Below are positions 1 through 6,827 of a stretch of 14,350 nucleotides of DNA, in pieces. Origin of the DNA: JBEIUL01 sp044356865. GTDB lineage: Bacteria; Planctomycetota; Phycisphaerae; Phycisphaerales; SM1A02. A program made the translations under genes and the position numbers. Below the pieces are notes generated by a model, which was given only the letters and a program-made list of their open reading frames with translations, made no database searches and had not been told where the DNA came from. Where the stretch lies: contig JBIKVN010000057.1 in NCBI GenBank assembly GCA_044356865.1, positions 1 through 14,350 on the forward strand. Reading direction: 5' to 3'. Numbering within the stretch: position 1 is the stretch's first letter; the number at the start of each line of letters is the position of its first letter.

Positions 1-79
1 ACTCGAGCGCCCGGCGATCGTGGGCCGGCCGCGCCGCCGCGACTTCCGGACGCACCGCAACCGAGACCTCGGCGCCCAT
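1..79 (-). CDS. Possible 5' end of the gene following nuoF (partial, runs off left edge)
   Basis: Eleven bases after the nuoF stop codon an ATG opens a minus-strand frame that stays open to the window edge, about 26 codons beginning MGAEVSVAVRPEV and rich in Ala and Arg. The short spacing fits the next gene of the nuo operon, where nuoG or nuoH would be usual. The visible residues match neither the ferredoxin-like start of NuoG nor a membrane helix of NuoH, so I cannot name it. It could be a non-conserved N-terminal extension. The other minus-strand frames are also open here, as expected in GC-rich DNA, so an open frame alone proves little. Confidence 0.3.
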   Translation of the reverse strand, partial: MGAEVSVAVRPEVAAARPAHDRRALE

Positions 80-90
80 CGCGGGACCGC

Positions 91-1455
91 TCACGACGGG
101 GAGGCGACCCGCCCCGCGCCGCCGACCGAGACGGCCACGAGGTGCGGCTTCACCCGCGCCTCGAACTCGCCGCGGTACTTGTTCACGATCGTCCGCACCG
201 CCCAGTTGTTGCCGTCGGCGAGACCGCAGATCGTGGTGCCCGGCGTGAGGCCCATCGACTGGGCGATCTCGAGCACGAGGTCGAGGTCCTTGGTGGTGCC
301 CGCCCCCCGCTCGATCTTCACGAGGAGTTTCAGCAGCCACCCCGAGCCCTCACGGCAGGGCGTGCACTGCCCGCACGACTCGTTCTTGTAGAAGCGGGCG
401 ATGTTGCGGGCCACCGCGACCATGTCGGTGTCCTCATCGAACACCGTCGGGCAGGCCGTGCCGAGGCCGAGCACGTCGCAGGTCTTGCCGATGTCGAAAT
501 CCATGCGGGCGTCGAACTGGTCAGGCCCGAGGATGCCCATGCTGACGCCGCCGGCGATCGCGCCCTTGAAACGCTTGCCGTTCCGCATGCCGCCGCAGTG
601 GTTCTCGACGAGTTCCCGCAGGGGAATGCCGAGGTCGCACTCGTAGACGCCCGGCCGGTTCACGTGGCCCGAGACGCCCATGAGCTTCGGTCCGTACGAC
701 GGGGCCCCGCCGATCCGGCTCTCGGTGCCGCAACCCTTCCACCACGCGACGCCCTTCGACACGATCGGGGGCACCGCCGCGAGCGTCTCGACGTTGTTGA
801 TGATCGTGGGCCGGCCGAAGAGGCCTTTCACGGCCGGGAACGGCGGCTTGATCCGCGGCCAGCCGCGCTTGCCTTCCACCGCCTCGAGCAACGCCGTCTC
901 CTCGCCGCAGATGTAGGCCCCGGCCCCGCGGTGCAGGTAGCAGTCGACCGCGAAAGGCACCGCACCCGAAAGCAGCCCCGGCTTCCCGAAGATGCCCTTC
1001 GCATACGCCTCGTCGATCGCCCGCTGCATGACCTTGGCCTGGTGGACATACTCGCCGCGGATGAAGAAGAACGCGGTGTCGAGCTGGCACGCCCAGCAGG
1101 CGATCGCGATGCCCTCGAGCACGAGGTGCGGATCGAAATCGACCAGCAGGCGATCCTTGAAGGTGCCCGGCTCGGCCTCGTCGCAGTTGATGCAGAGGTA
1201 ACGCTTGCCGCCGTCGGGCGGGGCGACGAAACTCCACTTGAGGCCCGCCGGGAAGCCGGCCCCGCCGCGGCCGCGGAGGTTCGCGTCCTTGACGAGGTTC
1301 ACGACCTCGGCGGGCTTCATCCCGATCGCGGTGCGCAGGGCCTCATACCCGCCGGTCGCGAGGTATTGCTCGACGGTGACCGTACGGCGGTTCTTCGGGT
1401 CGCCCCACGGGTAGGTGGGGATGCGGGCGGTGAGGACGGGTTCGGTCAGGGGCAT
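91..1455 (-). CDS. nuoF: NADH-quinone oxidoreductase subunit F (NuoF)
   Basis: This is the NADH-binding flavoprotein of the peripheral arm of complex I; it takes electrons from NADH through FMN to the N3 iron-sulfur cluster. The 454-residue protein has family-typical length. A glycine-rich NADH/FMN stretch (GRGGAGFPAG, residues 62-71) is followed by the NCDEAEPGTFKDR block near 90-102 and GAGAYICGEETALL near 177-190. The N3 4Fe-4S ligands are C361, C364 and C367 (ESCGQCTPCREG) plus C410 (TTICGLADG), all present. The ATG lies inside the tail of the preceding small gene (10-base overlap), which suggests translational coupling; no Shine-Dalgarno precedes it. NuoE, its direct partner in the complex, is encoded just upstream. 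The C-terminal tail after about residue 437 is Gly/Ala/Val-rich and looks non-conserved. Confidence 0.97.
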   Translation of the reverse strand: MPLTEPVLTARIPTYPWGDPKNRRTVTVEQYLATGGYEALRTAIGMKPAEVVNLVKDANLRGRGGAGFPAGLKWSFVAPPDGGKRYLCINCDEAEPGTFKDRLLVDFDPHLVLEGIAIACWACQLDTAFFFIRGEYVHQAKVMQRAIDEAYAKGIFGKPGLLSGAVPFAVDCYLHRGAGAYICGEETALLEAVEGKRGWPRIKPPFPAVKGLFGRPTIINNVETLAAVPPIVSKGVAWWKGCGTESRIGGAPSYGPKLMGVSGHVNRPGVYECDLGIPLRELVENHCGGMRNGKRFKGAIAGGVSMGILGPDQFDARMDFDIGKTCDVLGLGTACPTVFDEDTDMVAVARNIARFYKNESCGQCTPCREGSGWLLKLLVKIERGAGTTKDLDLVLEIAQSMGLTPGTTICGLADGNNWAVRTIVNKYRGEFEARVKPHLVAVSVGGAGRVASPS

Positions 1456-1661
1456 GGCTGGTCGGGTCCGTTCGTTCGCGGGGGCAATTCCACTTCCTCG
1501 ATGGTCGTGCGGCGGAGGACGATGCCGTCGGGTCGCTTCTCCTCCTCGACGGTGCGGCGCGTTTCCGTGCGCTGGCGGGGCGGCGCGGGATCGGTGCGGA
1601 TCCCCTTCACCACATGGCCGAAGAACTCGCCGAGGGAGCGCATGAGCGGCTTGTCGGGCAT
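1446..1661 (-). CDS. Small uncharacterised protein encoded between nuoE and nuoF
   Basis: This frame lies between nuoE and nuoF. From the ATG at 1661 it encodes 71 residues; a GTG at 1679 would add six. I prefer the ATG because GAGGTGGAG, immediately after and overlapping the nuoE stop, then serves as a Shine-Dalgarno about 12 bases upstream, one of few in this operon. The end overlaps the nuoF ATG by 10 bases. The protein begins MPDKPLMRSLGEFFGHVVKG, possibly a short amphipathic helix, followed by a charged, Arg/Glu-rich segment (TETRRTVEEEKR, then GIVLRRTTIEEVELPP). It has no cysteines, signal peptide or membrane segment. Function is unknown; position suggests an accessory or assembly factor for the NuoE/NuoF module. 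It resembles small hypothetical genes I recall at this place in planctomycete nuo operons, but that is memory, not a search. Confidence 0.7.
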   Translation of the reverse strand: MPDKPLMRSLGEFFGHVVKGIRTDPAPPRQRTETRRTVEEEKRPDGIVLRRTTIEEVELPPRTNGPDQPCP

Positions 1662-1680
1662 CGCGGTCGGGATCTCCACC

Positions 1681-2223
1681 TCAGTGATGTCCCCCGCCCC
1701 GGTCCGCCTCGTCGAGGATCCGGCCGAGCGAATCGGGCGTGAGCCGCTCGTGCAGGACGCCGTCGACGAGCGCTACCGGCGCCCCGTCGCAGGCCCCGAG
1801 GCACTCGAGCGTGAGCAGCGTGAACTTCCCGTCGGCGGTGGTCTGGTGCGGCTCGAGGCCGAGCCGCTCGCCGGCCGCGGCGATCACCTCGTTCGCCCCG
1901 CACATCTCGCAGGCGATCGAGTGGCAGACGCCGATCACGCACTTGCCGGTCGGCTCGAGCGTGTACTCGTCGTAGAAGCTGACGGTGTCGAGCACCTCGG
2001 CGGGCGTGACCTTCAGGAACGACGCGAGCTCGAGCATCGCCTGCCACGGGATGCAATGGTGGTCGTGCTGGAGATCATGCAGGATGGGCATCATCGCCCC
2101 CTTGCGCTCGGCGTACCGCGGCAGGAGCTCGCGCTCGTACCGCTCGCGCATCGCCGGCGTGAGGTAGGGCTCGGCCCGGGTGGGGATCTTGGTCGTCGCG
2201 GAAGGCTTGGCGATCCAGGTCAT
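1681..2223 (-). CDS. nuoE: NADH-quinone oxidoreductase subunit E (NuoE)
   Basis: This is the thioredoxin-like 2Fe-2S subunit of complex I that carries cluster N1a and pairs with NuoF. The 180-residue protein starts with a short non-conserved lead, then a helical segment (RERYERELLPRYAERKGAM) and the conserved VTPAEVLDTVSFYDEY region near 72-87. The N1a ligands follow the family spacing: C100-x4-C105 (GVCHSIACEMCG) and C141-x3-C145 (ECLGACDGAP). An extra cysteine, C108, sits just after the first pair. The gene begins 25 bases after the nuoD stop and its own stop abuts the following small gene, so it is in the same operon. No clear ribosome binding site is visible. The tail ends in GGGHH. Confidence 0.96.
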   Translation of the reverse strand: MTWIAKPSATTKIPTRAEPYLTPAMRERYERELLPRYAERKGAMMPILHDLQHDHHCIPWQAMLELASFLKVTPAEVLDTVSFYDEYTLEPTGKCVIGVCHSIACEMCGANEVIAAAGERLGLEPHQTTADGKFTLLTLECLGACDGAPVALVDGVLHERLTPDSLGRILDEADRGGGHH

Positions 2224-2248
2224 GCGTGTGGTCCGGGGGAAGGCCGGG

Positions 2249-3538
2249 TCAGCGGTCGAGCTCGGCGGCGATCACGTTGATCGACCCGATGATGGCGACG
2301 ACATCGGCGAGCTGGTGCCCCTCGATGAGCCGCGGGAACACCGAGTAGTTCACGAACGACGGCGGCCGCGTCCGGGCCCGCCAGGCGCACCGCCCGCCGT
2401 CGGCGACGAGGTAGTACCCGAGCTCGCCGTTGGGGCTCTCGATCGCCGAATACACCTCGCCGACCGGGGCGTCGACGCCCCGGTTCCACATCCGGAGCTC
2501 GAAGTTCTGGATGGTTCCCTCGATCGAGCCGTAGATGTCGCCCTTCTCGGGATCGCGGATCTTCGCGTTCGTCGTCGAGTTGACCGGCCCCTGCGGGATG
2601 CGGTCGATGAGCTGCTCGATGATCCGCTTCGACTGCCGCATCTCCTCGAGGCGAACCATGTAGCGGGCGAGGCAGTCGCCGTCCTGCGAGACCGGCACGC
2701 TGAACTGCACCGGCTCGGCGCCCTCGCCGTCCCAGTTCGCGGCGTAGCAGAGGTAGGGCTCGTCCTTGCGGATGTCGCGTCGCACGCCCGAGGCCCGGGC
2801 CATCGGGCCGCTGAGGCCCCACGCGACGGCCTCCTTCGCGTCGATCACGCCGATCCCCTGCAGGCGATCGATGAAGATCCGGTTCCGGTTGAGCAGCGTC
2901 TCGATGTCGCCGAGGGCCTTCGGCATCCGGACATCGATGAAGTTCCGGATCATGCGCCGGAAGGTGTCGTCGTCGGGGAGGTCCCGCCACAGCCCGCCGA
3001 CCCGGGTCCAGTCGGGATGGAACCGCTGGCCCGAGACGTACTCAATGATGTCGTAGATGTGCTCGCGCTCGTTGAAGCCGTAGAGGAACCCGGTGAACCC
3101 ACCGAGGTCGAGGGCCGCAGCCCCGACGCAGAGCAGGTGGTTCTGGATCCGGCCGAGCTCGGCCATGATCGTCCGCAGCACCTTGCACCGCGGGGTGAGC
3201 TCGATGTCGAAGAGCCTCTCGACCGCCTGGTGCCAGGCGATGTCGTTCACGATCGGCGAGATGTAGTCCATCCGGCTGATCGTGCAGACGTACTGGTTCC
3301 AATCGTGGTGCTCGCCGAGCTTCTCGAACCCCGAGTGGAGGTAGCCGATGTGCGGCGTGGCCCGGGCGACCCGCTCGCCGTCGATCTCGAGCACCAGCCG
3401 GAGGGTGGTGTGGGTCGCCGGGTGCTGGGGACCGAAATTGAGCACCCAGCGGTCAGGCGCCTGGACATGGTCCTTGAGGTACTCGGTGCTTTCGATGTCG
3501 AGGCCGAGGACCTGGTCGGGTTGGAGCTGGTAGGGCAT
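2249..3538 (-). CDS. nuoD: NADH-quinone oxidoreductase subunit D (NuoD)
   Basis: This is the 49-kDa subunit of complex I, related to the hydrogenase large subunit, which helps form the quinone-binding pocket where peripheral and membrane arms meet. The 429 residues are close to family length. The quinone-site loop NFGPQHPATH (residues 34-43) and the TPHIGYLHSGFEKL motif (61-74) are intact, as are the RMDYISP block around 89-95 and a C-terminal RPPSFVNYS-type segment. It is the first gene of the nuo group here: the gene upstream encodes an unrelated MBL-fold hydrolase, so nuoC, which usually precedes or is fused to nuoD, must lie elsewhere. The insert VADGGRCAWRARTR replaces the shorter GRP..YR.K..P seen in most homologues only modestly. 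The ATG is chosen because the frame has no better upstream start and the protein begins just before the conserved domain. Confidence 0.97.
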   Translation of the reverse strand: MPYQLQPDQVLGLDIESTEYLKDHVQAPDRWVLNFGPQHPATHTTLRLVLEIDGERVARATPHIGYLHSGFEKLGEHHDWNQYVCTISRMDYISPIVNDIAWHQAVERLFDIELTPRCKVLRTIMAELGRIQNHLLCVGAAALDLGGFTGFLYGFNEREHIYDIIEYVSGQRFHPDWTRVGGLWRDLPDDDTFRRMIRNFIDVRMPKALGDIETLLNRNRIFIDRLQGIGVIDAKEAVAWGLSGPMARASGVRRDIRKDEPYLCYAANWDGEGAEPVQFSVPVSQDGDCLARYMVRLEEMRQSKRIIEQLIDRIPQGPVNSTTNAKIRDPEKGDIYGSIEGTIQNFELRMWNRGVDAPVGEVYSAIESPNGELGYYLVADGGRCAWRARTRPPSFVNYSVFPRLIEGHQLADVVAIIGSINVIAAELDR

Positions 3539-3551
3539 GGGGGAAGGGCCG

Positions 3552-3557
3552 GAGTAT
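3552..3557 (-). promoter_or_regulatory. Candidate -10 box for the nuoD operon
   Basis: TATACT on the minus strand lies 13 bases before the nuoD ATG and is the only AT-rich hexamer in the 57-base gap behind the MBL gene. Transcription from it would start a few bases before the ATG, giving a very short leader. No convincing -35 box is visible; the 17-base-upstream position falls inside a hairpin. Confidence 0.3.
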
Positions 3558-3559
3558 AG

Positions 3560-3584
3560 GGGCCGGAAGGCTTCTTTCCGGCCC
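3560..3584 (-). terminator. GC-rich hairpin between the MBL gene and nuoD
   Basis: GGGCCGGAA (3560-3568) pairs perfectly with TTCCGGCCC (3576-3584), and the stem can extend by two more pairs to leave a 3-base loop. It lies 12 bases after the MBL gene stop. There is no T-run on the minus strand, so it is at best a weak or factor-assisted terminator for the MBL transcript. A second small hairpin (GCCC-TTC-GGGC on the minus strand, 3581-3591) overlaps its outer arm, so the two cannot form together. Confidence 0.4.
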
Positions 3585-3595
3585 GAAGGGCGATC

Positions 3596-4303
3596 TCACC
3601 AGGCGTCGGGATCGAGCAGGAACGGGTTCGTCCGCCGCTCCGCCCCGACGGAGGTCTCCGGGCCGTGGCCCGGCAGGACCCGGGTCGCGTCGGGAAGTTC
3701 GAGCAGCACGTCGCGGAGCGACCGCTTCAGGTCGGCCGGGTCGCTGGTCGGGAAGTCGACCCGCCCGATCGAGCCGGCAAAGAGCGTATCGCCGACCAGC
3801 GCGACCGGCGGATCGGCGGGGCCCCCGTCCACGTGTACCAAGGCGATGCTCCCCGGACTGTGCCCCGGGACATGCCGGACCAGCCAGCGGCTGCCGGCAA
3901 GCTCGAGCCGATCGCCGTCCTTGAGGAACGCGGTCGGCGGCGAGGACCGCACCTCGCGTCCGGCGAATGCGGAAAGATTGAGCATCGGTTCCCCGTGGAA
4001 GTCCCGCTCCGCCTCGTGGGCCAGCACCGGCAGCGGACCGAACGCCGCGATCGCCTCGTCGACTCCGGCGATGTGATCGACATGGGCGTGCGTCAGGATG
4101 ATCGCCACCGGCCGCAGGCCCGCCGCGCGAACATGCTCGATGAGCGGCCGCGGCCGCTGTCCGCAGTCGACGATCCAACACTCCCGCGGATCGTGCGGCG
4201 GCCTCGCCCCCGGAACCCGAACGACATGGCAGTTGGTCTGCCAGTCGCCGAGGGCGAAGGTGGTGATCTCGGGTCGGGGGTCGCCGCCGGTCGTCGCGTC
4301 CAT
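3596..4303 (-). CDS. Metallo-beta-lactamase-fold hydrolase, glyoxalase II-like (YcbL type)
   Basis: The 235-residue protein has the complete di-metal site of the MBL superfamily: THAHVDH (residues 71-77), H148 in VPGHSPGSI, D172 in GDTLFAGSIGR, and H213 in PGHG. The TLFAGSIGR and terminal NPFL features fit the glyoxalase II / YcbL subgroup, thioesterases that act on hydroxyacyl-glutathione or similar thioesters; the real substrate cannot be read from sequence. It appears cytoplasmic, with no signal peptide. The frame stays open upstream to 4534, but I place the start at the ATG at 4303 because family homology begins just after it (EITTFALGDWQTNCHVV) and the upstream part would lie inside the divergent lipoprotein gene. 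It stands alone between nuoD and that gene. Confidence 0.9.
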   Translation of the reverse strand: MDATTGGDPRPEITTFALGDWQTNCHVVRVPGARPPHDPRECWIVDCGQRPRPLIEHVRAAGLRPVAIILTHAHVDHIAGVDEAIAAFGPLPVLAHEAERDFHGEPMLNLSAFAGREVRSSPPTAFLKDGDRLELAGSRWLVRHVPGHSPGSIALVHVDGGPADPPVALVGDTLFAGSIGRVDFPTSDPADLKRSLRDVLLELPDATRVLPGHGPETSVGAERRTNPFLLDPDAW

Positions 4304-4341
4304 GCCCGGAGGGTACTCCGCATCGACGGTACACTCGCCGC
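4304..4341. promoter_or_regulatory. Divergent promoter region, MBL gene / lipoprotein gene
   Basis: Only 38 bases separate the two divergent start codons. Each start is preceded at exactly six bases by a -10-like hexamer: TACACT (4330-4335, plus) before the GTG at 4342, and TACCCT (4315-4310, minus) before the ATG at 4303. This geometry would give leaderless transcripts in both directions. No -35 boxes are recognisable, so the assignment is tentative. Confidence 0.3.
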
Positions 4342-5196
4342 GTGGCTTCTTCCGCCGCCGCCGTTCGACCGTCAACGCTCGCGATCGCCCTGCTCGGGCT
4401 CGTCGGCGGATGCGACACCATCTCGAGCGATCTCGGAAGTTTCGGCGAGAGCTTCTCCCCGCCCACGCCGCTCGAGGCCGCAACTTGGGCGGTCGACACG
4501 ACCGATGCCGAGAACCAGCGTCGGGGCGTGGCACTGCTCGCTTCCGCTCCCTGGGGCGGCGCCGAAGCCTATGTGCGCCTGTACCGGCTGTACATCGAGG
4601 AGAACTCCGATCCGCTGGTGAAGGCCTTCGCCCTGAAGGCCCTCGGCCGCCACGGCGACGCGAGCGATGCGAAACTCGTGGCGAAGCAGCTTCCGAGCCC
4701 GTTCCGGCTCGTCCGGCTCGAGGCCGCCCGGGCCTTGCAGCGGTTGCACGATCCGGCCGTGGCCGACTCGATCTGGCCCCGGCTTCTCGACGCGACGGAA
4801 GATGCGGAGGTCCGCCTCGAACTCGCCGTCGCCCTCGGCCAGTACCCGACCGATTCGGTCTTCCAGGCCCTCGTGGCCGCCCTCGACCAGCGCGAGCTCG
4901 GCGTCAACTGGGCCGCCCTCGACTCGCTCGAGACCCTCACCGCGCAGGACTTCGGGCTCGACAAGGCCGCGTGGATCTCCTGGAAGGACGCGACCCCGGA
5001 CGCCTTCACCGACGAGGAGACCTACCTCTACCCGGTCTTCCGCCGCGAACTCGACTTCATCGACTATGTCGTCTTCTGGCAGCCGGTCGTCTTCGAGGAC
5101 CCGGGCGTGCCGATCGGCATGAAGCTCACCGGCGTCCGTCGCACCTATGAGGGCGAGCCGCCCCCGCCCGGCGTGAACCTGCCGCCGGCCCCGTGA
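4342..5196 (+). CDS. HEAT-repeat lipoprotein
   Basis: The 284-residue protein starts at a GTG. Its N-terminus has a hydrophobic stretch ending in a plausible lipobox, LVGGC, with C24 as lipidated residue; Asp at +2 would favour inner-membrane retention if the enterobacterial rule applied. The body (about 54-215) is a chain of helical hairpins of HEAT/PBS-lyase type, for example DPLVKAFALKALGRHGD, VRLEAARALQRLHDP and VRLELAVALGQYPTD. They are followed by LTAQDFGLDKAAWISWK, a motif I associate with planctomycete HEAT proteins. The final ~65 residues are acidic and aromatic, then Pro-rich, with no domain I recognise. A scaffolding or binding role at the membrane is inferred. Its stop overlaps the start of the MATE gene (GTGA), so the two are probably co-translated. 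Confidence 0.85.
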   Translation: MASSAAAVRPSTLAIALLGLVGGCDTISSDLGSFGESFSPPTPLEAATWAVDTTDAENQRRGVALLASAPWGGAEAYVRLYRLYIEENSDPLVKAFALKALGRHGDASDAKLVAKQLPSPFRLVRLEAARALQRLHDPAVADSIWPRLLDATEDAEVRLELAVALGQYPTDSVFQALVAALDQRELGVNWAALDSLETLTAQDFGLDKAAWISWKDATPDAFTDEETYLYPVFRRELDFIDYVVFWQPVVFEDPGVPIGMKLTGVRRTYEGEPPPPGVNLPPAP

Positions 5197-6719
5197 ACCG
5201 AGTGCGACGCGACCCGCCCGTCTCCCACTCGCCGGCCTCCCCCGACGATCCGCCGGATCCGGTCCTCGCCCTCGAGGAGGTCGAGGCCACGATCGACGAG
5301 GCGGGCACGATCCGCTCGGGAAAGCTGGCCGGAAAGGGCATGTGGGCGGCGATGTGGATCGTCGCCCTGCCCGTCCTCCTCCAGCAGTTCCTCGGGGCTC
5401 TCGTGGGCCTCGTCGACAAGCTCATCGCCGGCAGCCTCCCCGCCGAAATCGTGGTCCCGGCCCTCGACGGGATCGGGATCGGCTCGTACGTCGGCTGGTT
5501 CATCTCGATCGCGATGACCGGCCTCGGGGTCGGGGCCCAGGCGATCATCTCGCGCGGCATGGGCGGCGGCCGGCGCGAGGAGAGCGAACGGGCCCTCGGC
5601 CAGTCGATGACCTTTGCGGTCGCGTGGGGGGCGCTCGTCGGCGGACTCATGTGGATCGCCGCCGAACCGCTCGCCCGCGTCGCCGACCTGACGCCGGCCG
5701 CGATCGATTGCTGCCGGACCTATGTCCGCACCATCGCGATCTCGATGCCCTTCTGCGGCCTCATGATGGTCGGTGGCATGGCCATGCACGGGGCCGGCGA
5801 GGCGACCCGGCCGGCCCTCATCGCCCTCGGGGTGAACGCGATCAACGTGCTGTTCTCGTGGCTGCTCTCGGGCGTGGACCTGCGGCTCTTCGGCACGACC
5901 GTGCTCCACCCGTTCGACCTCGATCCGGGCCGCTCGGGCGTCTTCGGGATCGCCGCCGGCACGGCGATCAGCTACGCCTTCGGCGGCCTCGCGACGACGT
6001 GGGTGCTGCTCCGGGGCGTCAAGGACCTGCGGCTCAAGCGAGCCGATCTCGCCCCCGACGGGGTGATGGGCCGCCGCATCGTGCGCATCGGGATCCCGAA
6101 CTTCCTCGAAGGGCTCGCGATGTGGGGCGTGCAGCTCTTCGTGATGCTCTTCATCGGAATCTCCGGCCGCGGGGAGGCCGGTGGGCTGCTGGGGGCCCAC
6201 ACCATCTGTGTCCAGTGGGAAGCGTTCTCGTTCCTGCCCGGTTTCGCGATGGGGACGGCGGCGGGAACCCTTGCCGGGCAGTTTCTGGGCGCGGGCAATC
6301 CACGGCTGGCGCGGCGGGCGATCTGGGCGTGCACGCTCGTCGGCATGGCCATCATGGGTTCATGCGGACTGGTGTTCATGCTCGCGGGAGAACGACTCAC
6401 GGCCTTCATCAGCCTCGAGCCGGTGCATCTCGAGACCGTCCCCCGGCTGCTGTTCGCCTGCGGCTCGGTACAGGTCTTTTTCGCGCTCGCGATGGTCGTG
6501 CGGAACGGCCTTCGCGGCGTCGGCGACACCACCTGGATCCTCTGGATCACCGTCGCGAGCTGCTACGGCCTTCGCCTGCCGCTGGCGTGGTACCTCGGGG
6601 TGCATCTCGGCCACGGCCTCGTGGGCATCTGGTGGGCCCTTTCCGCCGAGCTCGTGGTGCGTGGGCTTCTGTTCCTGCTCCGGTTCCTCTTCGGCCGATG
6701 GGACCGGATCGCGGTTTGA
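5193..6719 (+). CDS. MATE-family multidrug/toxin extrusion transporter
   Basis: This 508-residue membrane protein looks like a MATE efflux carrier, which exchanges Na+ or H+ for organic cations or other compounds. After a ~45-residue Pro- and acid-rich cytoplasmic lead it shows two homologous six-helix halves. The first opens with ALPVLLQQFLGALVGLVDKL (58-77), containing the conserved proline and an aspartate of helix 1; GVGAQAIISRGMG closes helix 2. The second half starts near residue 295 (RIVRIGIPNFLEGLAMWGVQ), and GTLAGQFLGAGNP (358-370) is the matching repeat. A loop of about 24 residues separates helices 5 and 6. The GTG start overlaps the lipoprotein stop by four bases; a later start would shorten only the lead. 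Substrate unknown. Confidence 0.9.
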   Translation: MNRVRRDPPVSHSPASPDDPPDPVLALEEVEATIDEAGTIRSGKLAGKGMWAAMWIVALPVLLQQFLGALVGLVDKLIAGSLPAEIVVPALDGIGIGSYVGWFISIAMTGLGVGAQAIISRGMGGGRREESERALGQSMTFAVAWGALVGGLMWIAAEPLARVADLTPAAIDCCRTYVRTIAISMPFCGLMMVGGMAMHGAGEATRPALIALGVNAINVLFSWLLSGVDLRLFGTTVLHPFDLDPGRSGVFGIAAGTAISYAFGGLATTWVLLRGVKDLRLKRADLAPDGVMGRRIVRIGIPNFLEGLAMWGVQLFVMLFIGISGRGEAGGLLGAHTICVQWEAFSFLPGFAMGTAAGTLAGQFLGAGNPRLARRAIWACTLVGMAIMGSCGLVFMLAGERLTAFISLEPVHLETVPRLLFACGSVQVFFALAMVVRNGLRGVGDTTWILWITVASCYGLRLPLAWYLGVHLGHGLVGIWWALSAELVVRGLLFLLRFLFGRWDRIAV

Positions 6720-6754
6720 CGCGGCCGGCTACCGGGCCAAAGGCAAAAGCGAAA

Positions 6755-6780
6755 CAGGGGCGTCCTTGCGGACGCCCCTG
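6755..6780 (-). terminator. Intrinsic terminator of the PEP-CTERM gene
   Basis: A perfect 11-bp stem (CAGGGGCGTCC, 6755-6765, with GGACGCCCCTG, 6770-6780) and a 4-base loop lie 47 bases past the minus-strand stop codon. On that strand the stem is followed by a T-rich tail (GTTTCGCTTTTGCCTTT), unlike the other strand, so it serves the minus-strand gene. It may also block read-through from the convergent MATE gene. Confidence 0.85.
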
Positions 6781-6827
6781 TGATCCAGTCGAGTCAAACA
6801 CTCTTCTCGCTGGGCTTCGCAGATCGC

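Noticed and set aside
142..2280. A 712-codon plus-strand open frame antisense to nuoF and nuoE
   Set aside because: It mirrors the GC-rich third positions of the nuo genes; its translation is Arg/Ala/Asp/Val/Leu repeats with no domain, while the minus strand carries intact Fe-S and FMN motifs.
2180..3559. A 459-codon plus-strand open frame antisense to nuoD
   Set aside because: It is the same shadow effect: low-complexity acidic/Arg composition, with conserved NuoD on the other strand.
3348..3590. Fusion or frameshift remnant of nuoC upstream of nuoD
   Set aside because: No NuoC-like residues are visible in any frame between the MBL stop and the nuoD start, and NuoD begins with a normal N-terminus.
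4304..4534. An N-terminal extension of the MBL hydrolase to 4534
   Set aside because: It overlaps the lipoprotein gene, including its signal peptide, and adds an Arg-rich segment outside the MBL fold.
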